Assembly (NCBI GenBank): GCA_016946835.1
Contig: JACVTC010000141.1
Location: 228,501-292,500 of the forward strand
Source: Neocallimastix lanati (nom. inval.)
Taxonomy: Eukaryota; Neocallimastigomycota; Neocallimastigomycetes; Neocallimastigales; Neocallimastigaceae
Length of the DNA stretch: 64,000 bases
Direction of reading: 5' to 3'
Shown here: positions 1 through 12,440 of the stretch, piece after piece
Layout: each line of letters opens with the position of its first letter
How positions within the stretch are numbered: the stretch's first letter is position 1
The notes under the pieces: generated by a model
What the model was told of the DNA's origin: nothing
The model's database searches: none
The model's input: only the letters and a program-made list of their open reading frames with translations
Position numbers and translations under genes: made by a program

Positions 1-294
1 AAATGCAATGTATTTATATGGTATAAAATAAACATTTTACATCAAATCGAAACATTTCGAAATTAATTGAACATTAAATATAATTTTATTCCATATTATC
101 ATTTCTCAATAACAATAAATATATATAATATAATAAAATATTTCATATATATAATTTAAAATGATTATTCAAATTTAAAATTGAAATTTAATAATTTTAT
201 TATTTATAATATAATAATAATATATAGTTTTAAAATTATTTTTTTTAAATAAAAACGTACATAATTTTTGGTATAAATAATAATAACGTCAGTT

Positions 295-327
<33 letters not shown>

Positions 328-352
328 AATAATAATATAATATAGTAATAAA
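1..352. other. AT-rich upstream region of SNX3 gene
   Basis: No gene is seen. The stretch is nearly pure A/T and ends in a poly-A run (about 300-326) shortly before the start codon at 353. It probably contains the SNX3 promoter and 5' UTR, but no defined element can be named. Confidence 0.4.
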
Positions 353-780
353 ATGGATCGTTTCAGTGCTGTAAGACCATATGATATTTCAAAGGTTGAT
401 TTTCATGAACAAAGTGCAGAAGAAAGATATGGTATTCCAGAAAATTTCTTAGAAATCGAAGTTAGATCTCCAATAACTCATGGTTTTGGAAGAAAACAAG
501 TATTTTATAAAATAATTTTTTTATTTTATTTTAAGTATTTAAATTATACTCATAAAAAAAAAAAAAAAAAAAAAAAGAATTTTTATATGATATAAATTTA
601 TTTTAAATAAAATTATAATATAAATAACAACCATACTATATACTATATATACTTATTTATAACTTGATATATATATTAATTTATATTTATCATATATAAT
701 TGTATAATCATTATTTGAAAAACAAAAATATGAAAGTTTACTGATTATGAAATTGTGTGCAGAGTAAGTCAAAATATCTA

Positions 781-870
<90 letters not shown>

Positions 871-1778
871 TTCATATTTAATTTAAATAATTAAAAAATT
901 CATTAATATTTTAATTTGTTTTATACTTTTTATTTATTTATACTATTTTTCTTTAATATTAATAATTATTTTAAAAATTAAAGAATAATATACCAGCTTT
1001 TAAATTAAAGAATTCTTCAGTAAGGCGTAGATACAGTGAATTTGAATGGTTTAAAGATGCTTTGGAAAGAGAAAGTTCTCGAGTTAAAATTCCTTCACTT
1101 CCAGGAAAAGTATTTACCAATCGTTTCAGTGAAGAAGTTATTGAACATAGAAGAGCTGGCTTAGAGAGATTCTTACAAATGTAAGTTTGTACAAAAAAAT
1201 AGTTTAATTTTATTATATATAACAAATAATAGTATAAAATTATATATATTTACACAAATAGTCAAAAGTGTTTAAATAAAGTGCACTTTATATAATATAT
1301 AACAACAATTAAAAATATTATATGAAGGTTTAAAAAAATAGAATTTTTTTAAATTAAAAAAAAAAATAATAAAAAAGGTTTATTTAATAAAAAATAAAAA
1401 TTAATTCTAAAATTTGTATTTTTAATTTATTATTTATTTATTTATTTATATTTAATTATTTAGTGTCGCTGGACATCCATTACTTCAAACAGGTTCAAAG
1501 GTATTATAAATATTATAAATGAATAGTCAAACTGTACTTATAATTTAATTAATAAAGGATTTTACTTATATTAATTAAAATAATTTAATAAATTTTATAA
1601 TTTAATATATATAATTATAATCATGAAACAGATTCTTGTTCCATTTATTCAAGGTAAGAATAATTAATATATATATATATTATTATTTAAAAGTTTATGC
1701 TAAGTATATAAATATATTATTATGTATATTATATCATATTAAATAATAGATCCAAACTTTAATAAAGACAGATATTAA
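353..1778 (+). CDS. SNX3: Sorting nexin 3 / Grd19 (PX-domain protein)
   Basis: Six exons: 353-499, 737-763, 984-1180, 1464-1500, 1632-1653 and 1750-1778, giving 152 residues. Human SNX3 is about 160. Nearly the whole protein is one PX domain. Visible landmarks are RRYSEF at about residues 73-78 (phosphoinositide-binding Arg and start of helix 1), the loop IPSLPGK at 94-100 containing a membrane-binding Lys, and [10 protein letters not shown] at 114-123. Family knowledge: SNX3/Grd19 binds PI3P on endosomes and recruits retromer to recycle cargo. Exons 2 and 5 are tiny (27 and 22 nt). All junctions keep phase with GT-AG sites. Intron 2 carries an (ATT)n run at about 780-870, and intron 1 carries a poly-A run. 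The start codon is the first ATG and matches the family N-terminus (F-x-x-V, then the E-I-E-V-R strand). Confidence 0.93.
780..870. repeat. (ATT)n microsatellite in SNX3 intron 2
   Basis: About thirty uninterrupted ATT triplets lie inside the second intron of the SNX3 gene. The tract is likely length-polymorphic. Confidence 0.9.
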
Positions 1779-1967
1779 ATTTATTTTTAAGTCTAATGAT
1801 TTTTTTTTTTTTTTCTTAAAATAAAATAAGAAAAAAATAAAAATAAAAAATAAAAATAAAATCAAATAAAATCATTCATTCTTTTAATTTATTTATCAAC
1901 ACTTCCTCAAAATCAAATAAATATTATCTTTATATAATTTCTTTTATTATTCTGATTTATTCTTTAC

Positions 1968-2005
<38 letters not shown>

Positions 2006-2095
2006 GAATAATATACTTCATATATGTATCATAAAAACTGATGATATAGTTCAAAAACTTTTTTTATAAAATAAGTTAAAAATGTATGTAAAAAA

Positions 2096-2140
<45 letters not shown>

Positions 2141-2298
2141 AAATAAAATAATTAAAATAAAGAAAAATAAAATATATATATATATATATATATAACAAAC
2201 TATATATCGTTGAATTGTTTTTATTTGCTTATATATATATATATATATTATTTTTATTACAATAAAATCTAATAAGAGTTTATTAATTTCTTTATATG

Positions 2299-2334
<36 letters not shown>

Positions 2335-2531
2335 TTATCAATTCTAATATAGATGTATAAAATTTTATCATATATTATATTATGTATATTGTATATTTAG
2401 TTTATGTTTATTTTTTTTTTTTGAAAATTTTTAATTTTTTAATGAAATCTTGAAAAAATAATAATATTTTTTTCTTTTATATTTATTTATTTTTATTTTT
2501 ATTTTTATTTTTATTTTTTATTTTAATATAT
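1779..2531. other. Convergent intergenic region
   Basis: This separates the stop of SNX3 (+) from the stop of the BAR-SH3 gene (-). It contains long poly-A/T runs (about 1980-2005, 2100-2138, 2310-2333), TA dinucleotide stretches and (TTTTTA)n near 2490-2520. These would serve the 3' ends of both genes. No coding sequence is seen. Confidence 0.6.
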
Positions 2532-4308
2532 TTATTGAACATAATTACCAGGAAATTGACCAACTTGTCCATTAACTTTACCAGTCCACCATTCATTAAC
2601 ATTATCTGTTTTTTTAATAATTTCAATTCTATCACCACGTTTAAATGAAATATCGCCAGCGTTTTGTGCTGTAAAATCGTATAATGCAGTAACATATTGG
2701 ACCTCTGGAACAGGTAGTTTTGGTGGCATCACTGGTGCTGGATTTGTCGGATAAAGAGGAGCACCATAAGAACTTCCTTGTTGAATGGAAGCTTCATAAG
2801 AGGGCAATGAATCATTTCTATATAAAGAAGCTCGCTTCGCTGCATCATTATTACTATTGACATTAGCAGTAGAAGTATTTGCTGATGGATTAATACCTGA
2901 GTGATTCATTGTTAATAAACGATTCAACGAATCAATTTTACACTCCTCCAATAAAGCAGCACAATTATGACTTTCATATTGAGCAATAATATCAGCATTT
3001 AAGTTGAGACCACATTCTTGTGCAGTTTCATATAAATAGGCATATAAAATGTGATAGATATCCTTTTGTATAGTATAGAAAGTAATTAAACAAGAATCAA
3101 ATAAATTAGCACTACAATCAAAGAAAGTAGGTAATTGTTGTTTTAATTGGTCATTATATGTGTTATATTCAAGTTCAGACGTAGTGAAAGCTTCACGAGT
3201 TTTATTTAATTTTCTTTCTTCGTCAAGACTTCTATTCGCTTTATTATTTAATTTATCAAGTGCTTCCTTATGACGATCATAATCTAAAGCTTTGTGAGAA
3301 CGTTTCTTTACTACTTGTTTTACAGAATGTATTAAATCTTGATAACCTTTCATTGGTTCAATAACATGGATATTGACATTTTGAAGATGTGGTAAAATCT
3401 GGTCTTTCATTAATTTAGTTTTTTCTAAATAAATTTCAATTTTTCTTTTATCCCCTTGAGCTGATTCAGTGTTATTAGGATTACCTTTTTATTAGTTATA
3501 ATTTTTATAATTGTATTATATTATATGAAGATAATTTTAAGTTATTTATTTATTTAGTTTTAATTTTTTTTTTTTTTTTTTTTTTTTTTAGGTTTTATTA
3601 GTATTGTTATCATTATATATTTCATATATAAAATGTATAATAAATAAAAGAGAATAAAATATAATATGTTATAAATATTTCTTAAGTATTGTTATCATTA
3701 AAATTTTTTAATTATGTATGACTATGCTTTACACATTTAATAATATAAAAAGCAAAATTATAAAAATTCTTACTATACACAGAAGATCTTTTTGAAATTT
3801 CTTCATTAGAAGAAAGGGGACTTTCTCCTGAAGAAATAGGTTTATATAACTATATAAATAAAATAAAATTAATAATAATAATAATAATATATTATTATTA
3901 AAATATTTTAAATGTTTGAAATTCACTTTATATATATATATATATTAAGAAATTACTATTAAGCAATAAATATAATTATTTAAAAAAAATTTTTTTTTTT
4001 TTAAATATGTAAAATAATAATAAATATAATAATGATAATAACTATATTTCATATGGTTTAATCTTTTTTATTTAATAATTAATTACTTCCAGCATTGATT
4101 TTCCCAAATCTTCCTGATGTTTTAACATACTTTCAACGGTTTTCTTGAATTTATCAGAATCGGTAAGTAAATTTTTAACTTGAGTTTGAATTTTATTGAA
4201 ATTCTCTTCTAAATTCGAAAAATTTAAATCTCTCTCAGGACTATTTTTAGTGATAATATTTTTAACTTGTTGTGGTCCTCTTTGAATAGCTTTTGAAATA
4301 CCTCTCAT
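2532..4308 (-). CDS. N-BAR + SH3 protein, Rvs167/Hob1/amphiphysin family
   Basis: Three exons on the minus strand: 4308-4087, 3849-3774 and 3484-2532, giving 416 residues. An N-BAR domain covers about residues 1-260, with an amphipathic start (MRGISKAIQR), the motif L-Y-K-P-I-S near the exon 1/2 junction, and long helices rich in K/E/L. A Pro/Ser/Asn linker follows. An SH3 domain ends the protein at about 363-416, with ALYDF, the WW pair and the closing FPGNYV. Family knowledge: yeast Rvs167 and fission yeast Hob1 bend the membrane at endocytic sites and bind actin regulators through SH3. Length is slightly shorter than Rvs167 (482) and Hob1 (466). The short exon 2 carries the P-I-S-S-G-E segment of the BAR domain. 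The start is the only ATG at the head of the BAR helix. Confidence 0.9.
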
Positions 4309-4906
4309 TTTGTCTACACTTTATTATATTATATTTTATTCTTTAAAATAAAAAATTAATGTATAATATTTGTTTTATTTATTAAAATTTTTTTTGTATT
4401 ATTAACAAATAAAAAAAAAATCTATTATTATTATATTGAGTTGATAATTATTTTATAAAATCAAATATGTTATTTTTTTCTTATTATTATTATTATTATT
4501 ATTAAATAATTGTTTATAAAATAAAAATAATAAAATATATATATATTTCTTTTTTATTACCTATAAAAAAGTTTACTTAATAATTATTATAAAAAATAAA
4601 ATAGAAAAAGATAACTTTTTTAAATATGTATTTTTAATTAACTACAAAAATGGAATTTTTAATTTTAATTTATTATAAATGTATATTAATTTGTTTAGCT
4701 ATATAAATGTCAATTTAATATTTAAAAAAAAAAAAAAAAAAAAAAATGTTTAATATATTAAAATTTAATATATTAATATAAATAATTCCATTATGAAATA
4801 GCATTATTTTGCAAAAAGTTAAAATTATATAATAACTACTATATATTTGATGATATTAATTATTAATATTAGTGATATAGTTTTTTTATATAGAGCATTA
4901 TTTTAT

Positions 4907-4939
<33 letters not shown>

Positions 4940-5509
4940 AATTAAAATGCTGTAATAATAAAAAACTTTGATAAATCAAAATGAATATTATACTAAATTT
5001 TAATTCTTTTTCTAGTATTTTTTATATATTATCTATTATATTTTTTTTGAAATTTTAACATTTTTATAAAATAATATTATTCTTTTTTTTTTTTTCTTTT
5101 TTTTTAAAAAAAAAAAAAAATATTTTATATTTTATATTTATTTTATATTTTATATTTTATATTTTTATATTTTATATATTATATTTTATTTTTTATTTTT
5201 TATTTTTTATTTTTTATATTTTATGTATTATATTATATATATATATATATATTTTTTTTTATTTTTATTTTTATGTTTATTTTATTTTACTTTTTTTTTA
5301 AACATTTTTTATTTCAACAATATATTTATTATTATTTTACAATTGATATTTTTTTTTTTATAAAAAAAAATAAAAATAAAAATAAATTAAATAAAACACA
5401 CACATATATATATATTATTCTATAATTTAAATTATTATTATTATATTATTTTGGTTTTATTATATATATTTTTTTTAATTTTTAATGATAAATATATTTC
5501 AAAATATGT
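4309..5509. other. AT-rich intergenic region with TTTTATA-type repeats
   Basis: No gene is seen between the start of the BAR-SH3 gene and the 3' end of the transporter gene. About 5120-5225 is a degenerate tandem array of TATTTTATATTTTA-like units and TTTTTTA hexamers. Poly-A/T runs occur at about 4724-4746 and 4910-4935. Confidence 0.5.
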
Positions 5510-5884
5510 TTATAGATTAGTAAAATGATTTTCATCATCAGGTGAAATTGGTGATGAGCTATCATCAAGTAATGGTCTTCTTTCATTTGGAATTCTATGC
5601 TCTATTTCAGTTTTATTTATTGAAAATGGAAGGTTTGCAATTCCATTAAATATAAATGTACCATATATTAAAACTGTTTTTATTTTCATTATTATAATTA
5701 TTATTATAATTTTTATTTTCAAATATAGTAGCGAACAAAATAATATTAAAATAAAATAAAATAAAATAAAATAATATTAAAATAATATAAAATCAAATTA
5801 AAATAAAATATAATAATAATAATTTAATATGAAATATTAGTTTTTTAATAATTATTTTTAAAAATAATATATATTTATATATAA

Positions 5885-5921
<37 letters not shown>

Positions 5922-7545
5922 AATAAATCCTAAAACTTGGAACCAGTTGAAAGTTTCCCAACCCAAATATAGACTAATCATCCATATTAATACAGTTCTA
6001 TTATTTAATTATTTAAAATGCCGTATTAATTTAACAAATTTTAATAATATTTAAAATTAAAAAAAAATTTTTTTATATAAAAATAATTATATATATATAT
6101 ATATATATATTATTTATTAATATTTTATTATTATTATTATTATTTTAAACTATTGTAAAACAATAATAATAATATATATAGAATATGAAAATTTTAATTA
6201 CCGGCATGTATCAATAGTACTTCTTGAAGTAGCACTAACAGCATTTGTTACTGAAAGACCAAACCAATTAAAAAAGGCAATAGAACAAATACAACCAATA
6301 GAAATTAATAATATAGTCATATTACTAAATATTTGAGATGCTCCATCGGGTATATCAAAGAATCCACCTTGATGATATCTACCTATAAAGAAATAAAGGA
6401 ATGGAATAGCCCCAAGAACAGTGAAAAGACCAAATGTACCTTCTAACCCAACTGTTTTCAAAGGACCGACTTCATAACGACTCATCACTTTTTCCTCAAT
6501 AATAAATTGAAGAGCTGTAAAGATTTGTGCTAATATAACCATTCCTACACCAAGAATATTTTTTGATGAAACATGATTATTAAGAATACCTAAATTATCT
6601 TCCTCTTCTTTCTCGCCAATTGGACTAGTAGGTAGAGACTTCGTAATAATATTACTCATACCAACAATTGAAACACCAATCATAACTAAGAATAAGGCAA
6701 TCCACTGACTTTTACTTAATTTTCTTTTTAAAAATACTACTGAAAAGAATCCTGTGAAAATAACTACAGCTCCTCTTAACATTTGATAAACAGATGCAGC
6801 AACATAAATTAAACCAACATTCATTAACTATTTATCAATATAAAAATTATTTAAATTTATAATAAATAAATAAATAAATATAATTACAATAAATTAATTA
6901 TAGAAAAAAAAAAGAAAAGAAAAAGAAAAAGAAATTTGAAAAGAAATTTGAAAAATGATATTTTAATATTCAATTAAAAATATTTATAATTATTTATTTA
7001 TTAAGCTCATTTCTATAATATAATAAAAATATAATATGTTTAAATTTTATTTTTATAACATATATATATATATTTATTTTACTTACAGTAGTACCACAAA
7101 TATCTAAAATAGATGGTAACCATAATAAAAGAGTAGCTTTACCACTTAAAATGGCTTTATTAACTGATTCTGTGACTAAAGTATTATTTTCTGGGTCATT
7201 ACTATAAATATTAACATTATTATGAGTAATTGTAGAAGAATCGGTAGGTTGTATAAGTTCGCTTTCACCATTTTCTACATTTTCAGGATTAATTCCTGCA
7301 TCAGAACCTACTCTTATATATTTCTTTTTTGAATAATATTGAATAATATAATTTGCTATTAAACATAATGCTTCACCCATAAACATATTTAATGTTTGCA
7401 ATACTGGTTGTTCAAAATGTTTTGGATGATCTGTATCACAATCCTTTACACATTGTTTATCTTGAAATTTATTTAATAAAGTATTACAGGCACCTGTAAT
7501 AAGCATACCTGTAACAAGAAAGATAGTATATTGAACTGATACCAT
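5510..7545 (-). CDS. SLC35F6-like drug/metabolite-transporter family membrane protein
   Basis: Four exons on the minus strand: 7545-7087, 6827-6202, 5997-5921 and 5673-5510, giving 441 residues. It follows human SLC35F6 closely. Shared features are an N-terminal helix with TGACNTLLNK, the F-x-x-P-x-L-Q-x-x-x-M-F-x-G-E block, Y-x-A-A-S-V-Y-Q-M-L-R-G-A-V, E-E-K followed by VGLEGTFGL, S-I-A-F-F-N, and a last helix LGWE...LGF leading to YGTFIFNGI. About ten hydrophobic segments are visible. A hydrophilic acidic loop at about residues 70-130 is longer than in animals. The tail ends in Asp/Ser-rich sequence after RRPLL. SLC35F6 is a lysosomal/mitochondrial protein in animals, and its substrate is not settled. 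Exon 4 was placed by alignment (acceptor AACAG at about 5674). A longer open frame upstream of it is intron. Confidence 0.9.
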
Positions 7546-8279
7546 AATTTATTTTATTCCAAAAAAAAAAGAAAATTTTTAAGAAAAAGTAAAAATTTTA
7601 TATATATAAATACAAAATGATTTTATTTCGTGGAACAATTGAATTTTGAATTAAAATGTAATTTAAAACAAATTGAATTGAATTGAACTAAATTAATTTT
7701 TTTTTTTTTTTTTTGTATAATTATTTTAATATACTTTACACAAAATTTATAATTTATAATTTATTTATTTATTAAATATTTATTAGATATTTTAATTTTT
7801 AATTGAATATAAAAAATTAAATATAAATCTTGAATCATTGATTCATTTATATTATCATTTTACATTAACATTTTTATATTAATTTTTTCTTATTTGTTTA
7901 TTATTAATTAGTTTAAAGTAAAAAATAATAATATTAATAATAAAAATAAATTCAAAAGATTACTAATATTTAATATTTAAATAATACTTTTTTTCTTGTA
8001 AATGTGATGTGATATGTATAAATGTATTTTGGTTATTTAAAGTTTTTTAGTAAAAATATTTATATCTTTTAATGGAACAAACTTTCTTTTATATTAATTT
8101 TAAAGTTTTTTTTTTTTTCCATTCGATAAATTATGACATGTCATTATTTATCGAATGAATAATAAATTTAAAGTTTTAATATTTGTTTATTTATCAAAAA
8201 TATTTAATAATTATTAAATTAACTAACTCTTATCATAAGAAAATTTAAAATTAATTTATTATATTTATTTATTTACTTA
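7546..8279. other. Upstream region of transporter gene, with palindrome
   Basis: AT-rich, with no ORF. It contains poly-T runs and the 38-bp near-perfect palindrome at 8120-8157, listed separately. It presumably holds the promoter of the minus-strand SLC35F6-like gene. Confidence 0.4.
8120..8157. repeat. 38-bp near-perfect palindrome
   Basis: The left arm 8120-8138 (CATTCGATAAATTATGACA) and right arm 8139-8157 are reverse complements at 18 of 19 positions, with no spacer. It lies about 580 bp upstream of the transporter start. It contains the core CATTCGATAAAT and its complement, unusual in otherwise structureless A/T. Confidence 0.85.
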
Positions 8280-8348
8280 TTGATTTATATATTATTTATT
8301 ATTTATTATTTATTTATTTATTATTTATTATTTATTTATTTATTATTT

Positions 8349-8380
<32 letters not shown>

Positions 8381-8600
8381 TTATTTATTATTTATTTATT
8401 ATTTATTTTTTTATTTATTTATTATTTATTTATTATTTATTTATTATTTATTTATTATTTATTTATTATTTATTATTTATTTTTTATTTTTTATTTATTT
8501 ACTTATTTACTTATTTATTTATTTATTTATTATTTATTATTTATTTATTTATTATTTATTTAATACTTACCATTTAATATACATTATTCTTTATTTATTA
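8275..8600. repeat. (TTTA)n / (TTTATTA)n low-complexity tract
   Basis: About 300 bp of interrupted TTTA and TTATTTA units. The open frame through it codes only Leu/Ile/Tyr/Phe repeats and is not a gene. Confidence 0.9.
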
Positions 8601-8612
8601 TTAATTATATAA

Positions 8613-10655
8613 ATTGTTTTAAAATTTATTTTTAATAAAAAGTATTAATAAAAAATATATTATTTAAAAATTAATAAAATTTTTATACAAACCATTCTAT
8701 TAATTTAATAATAATTTTTTTTTATAAAAATAAAATCAATAAAATTATTTAATTTGGGGATAAAAATAATAAAAATTTATAAATAATTTATAAATTTTAT
8801 ATTATAATTCAAAATTATTTTTTTCTATTAAATTACTAGAATAATAAATAAATTATTTATGTTTAGAAAATAAAAAAAATGAAAAAATGAAAAAAAAATA
8901 AAATAAAATAAAAATGGTTAAAAAAGAATTAGAATATTTTAATAAAGATAAGAAATTTTATTTAAAAAAAGTGTATATAGTTTTAAAAATAATTCCACAT
9001 ATCTGAAAAATCAGGTTATTGATTGTATAAGAAGAGCGTTAATTTATTATTATTTTTTTAATATATATATATTATTTGGTTTAGAAAGCTTAATAATAAC
9101 CATTTCTTAAGATTTATTATAAACAATTATATCATTAATATTTGGTGTAGTAGTTTATATAAATTTCATGTTAAAAGTCTTATGTCTGTTTGAGTTATAT
9201 TGGTCAGATTAAGATGTGTTATTAATAATACGAAATTAATTAAAATTAAAATAATTATCACATACAAAGTTTTTATTAATTAATTAAGAAATTTAATAAT
9301 TAATTAAGTTATATTAAAATCTCTTATTTAATATTTTAATAATAAATTTATAAAGATTAATACTTAGAATTAATATTACTGCTATAATTAATTAGTTAAT
9401 GTTAAGTTAATAATCTAACAAAGATTATAAGAAATTGGAAATTCAATTCCTTTTTATACTGATTTTAAAATAGTAATTAAACAATATAATTAATACATTT
9501 AATCTTAATATATATACATGTATATTAACCATATAAATATATAATAATAAAATAATACTGATATGACTCTTTCAAAAAAATAACTATATAATTATTAATA
9601 AAATGAAGATTTATAATTTTGATAAAATTTCTAATACTAAAACTAATTAGTTAATTTAATATAACTAATTACATCAATAATAATTATATTATATATTGTA
9701 TATTGGACAATAGATTTAAAAATAATTTAATGATAAAATAATAATAAGATCTTAAAACTATTTAAAAAGTCTTTTAAAAATCTTTAGAATTTTAAGGAAT
9801 TCCTTAGAATCTTTAAGAAATCATTTAGTTAACTATTTTCTAATAATTATTATAATAATTTATCTAAAATTATTAAATAATTTAAAATATTTTAAAATTT
9901 TATTAACTACTAATTCTATATAATTTAAATATTAATTTTGTATATAATGATTAGTAATATAATAATCAAGATAAAAATTTTATCTACATAAAATACTAAT
10001 TTATTATTTCCGATCCCATTTAAATAATTAAATTATTCTTTATATATCTAAAAATTTTAAAGCCCAATATCTCATATTCTAGTAGTTATTTTTGGATTAA
10101 CTTAATGTATAAGTATTAAAATTATTTTAGAATTACTAATTTCATTATTTATCATCTGTCTGTAAAGTAGAACCATTATCAAATGGCTATTTATATTGAC
10201 CATGACCATTGTTTTATGGATTCAACTCACACCTTAACCCATTATCAAATGGCTATTTCCATTGACCATGACCATTGTTTTATGGATTCAACTCACACCT
10301 TAACCCATTTTGCAAAAATTATTCATTTTATTAATTATTAAAGATAACTTTTTTAATATTCTTTCTGTATTAAATTATATAAATTTAAAAATTCATTTTC
10401 ATCAATTAAAATATTATTTACTTAACTTTTATAATATTTTTATTATATTTTAAAACTGCTTTTTCTGTTAAAACTATAAATAGTGCGAACTTCACGAATG
10501 AAAGTATTTTTCTTCATGCTTTTATTAATTAACAAATTGTAATTCAAAATATTGCATTGTCTAATTAATAATAATTATTATTATAATTTTTATATATTAA
10601 TAAAATAATTTATAATAAAACTTATTTTTCTCTTTCTCTTAAAAGTACTGACCAA
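8613..10655. other. Gene-free AT-rich stretch with one tandem duplication
   Basis: No coding sequence is recognised. The only clear structure is the 66-bp tandem duplication at 10174-10308. Slightly higher G+C in the last 500 bp suggests decayed retroelement sequence upstream of the Ty3 remnant. Confidence 0.4.
10174..10308. repeat. 66-bp direct tandem duplication
   Basis: Two head-to-tail copies with a 66-bp period (10174-10239 and 10240-10305) differ at two adjacent bases and are followed by a few bases of a third copy. The unit begins CATTATCAAATGGC and contains ATTGACCATGACC. The near identity indicates a recent duplication. Confidence 0.9.
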
Positions 10656-10664
10656 TCGTGTCAA

Positions 10665-11016
10665 CCCAATCCTTAAACTTATGTCTTTAAACTATATAGT
10701 TTCTCTGATTCCATCATTTCTAGTAGAGGCTCTTAATTTACTTCTGATTTTTGGAATAGATTATGTGAACTTATGAATATCAAACACTGCTTATCAACTT
10801 CAAATCATCCTCATTAGATGGCTAACCGTGAGGGTGAATGGGATATTGGAACAATATCTCCAATGTTTTATTAATTTCAGCCAAAACAATTGGGTTGATC
10901 TATTTAGATTCACTAAATTTGCTTCAAATAATATACTTAAAACAATCAAATGATTAATTATGGATTCTATCCTATATTTAGTCCTAAAATTCCTTCATCA
11001 TATAGGCCAAGTAGAG

Positions 11017-11053
<37 letters not shown>

Positions 11054-11181
11054 ATTAATATTAGTTCAAATATCAAATATTTGACAAAGAATTTAAAACA
11101 TGTAAAGAAGACTTATAAAAACTATGCTAACAAAAGAAGAAAGCTACCTCTATTATTTGAAATTGCAAAACAAGGTCTGGT

Positions 11182-11223
<42 letters not shown>

Positions 11224-11623
11224 CAATGGTAAGAATACAAAAAAGAAACTTATTTCTCAAATGATAGGTCCATATGAAATCATTGAAAAAGTATATCCTA
11301 TAGCTTTTAAATTAAAATTATCAGAAAATATGCATTGCCATCCTTTTTTTTTATATATATCTTTACTTGAACCATATTATGAAAATGAATTTCCATATAG
11401 AAGTAATAAGCAGTACAGAATTGTGTAAATTTAACTACTGAAGTTATAGATAAGTTACGAAGAAAAATCATTTCAATAAAAATTATGAATGGAACAAAGT
11501 ATTTACTTTGAAATATGGAAAGACAAAAGTGTTAATGATTACTCTTGGGTATTTGAAGATCAGATTACTGATGACCAATTAATTAAAGAATTCCTTCGTG
11601 AAAGACGAAATTCAAAAACTTAA
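10665..11623 (+). pseudogene. Ty3/gypsy integrase C-terminal half with chromodomain (dead)
   Basis: Broken reading frames line up with chromovirus polyprotein. First comes the integrase core from about 10665, with S-R-G-S-stop-FTS matching the DRGSQFTS block and then FWNRLCELMNIKH-x-LST. After a frame change come L-E-Q-Y-L-Q-C-F-I-N-F-S and N-N-W-V-D-L at about 10840-10930. NYGFYPIFSP follows at about 10955. The integrase C-terminal GPY module starts at about 11265 (IGPYEII, then HPFF...SLLEPY near 11338-11380). After another frame change a chromodomain follows at about 11505-11600 (FEIWKDKSVNDYSW, FEDQITDD). Two poly-A expansions (11019-11050, 11186-11222) interrupt it. Stops and frame changes make it a pseudogene. 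The 5' pol, gag and LTRs were not found. Confidence 0.8.
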
Positions 11624-11629
11624 AACACT

Positions 11630-12440
11630 TCAAATTCTAACAAAACTTTAAATGTTAATTAAAGACCTTCTATTAACGTTAGAGAAAATAGATTCCAACA
11701 ATTTGCTAGTTCACAAGCAACCACCAGTAACCAAATAAGTTCTAGAAGAAATTCTTTTAACAAGACTCTCATAAGCTCAACTTAAAGAGGAAGACTGTAA
11801 AGATTTCACATTTTTTAGATTATTAAAATTAAATTTTAGCTGAATCCTAATCTTGATTATATTTAATTGTAGTAATATTTTTAAATGAAAATCTATTTTA
11901 TAAAGCTAAATAATTCGATTGATTGAATTTAATCTTTCGATTTAAAAATAATTTAAATAATTTTTGAAATAAAATATTATTATAATTATTAATATAAATT
12001 TAGTTTCAGATTTTATTACATAATAATTAATTATAAAAAAAAAAAAAATTTAAAAGCATTTTGAATTCATACTTTTAGTTTAGTTTTTACATATTTTTAT
12101 TATATTTTTATTTAGTTAAAAATAATAAATAAATATAATATATAGTAAAAGTTTATATTTAGTAATTTAGTTTATTATTTAAAAAAATTGATATTCATAA
12201 TAAATTCGGTTTTCCAAGAATAATTATATAGTTAGTTATATAATTTATATATAATAAACTAAAAATATTCATAGAACATATCATTTACTAATTCTTTATT
12301 AAATGTATATTTTTTTTATTATATAAAATAACTTTTTTTCATATTTATTTTATTTTATATTGTTCATTTTATAATTTATATATTTTTAAAAAAAAAAAAT
12401 ATATATATATATATATATAATTCTCTTTTTTATTTTTTAT
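11630..12440. other. AT-rich spacer between two retroelement remnants
   Basis: No gene is recognised. A short Asn/Ser-coding stretch to about 11810 may be the decayed tail of the Ty3 polyprotein. The remainder is A/T filler. Confidence 0.35.

Noticed and set aside
8280-8612. 110-codon open frame of Leu/Ile/Tyr/Phe
   Set aside because: It is a pure TTTA/TTATTTA microsatellite read in frame, with no homology.
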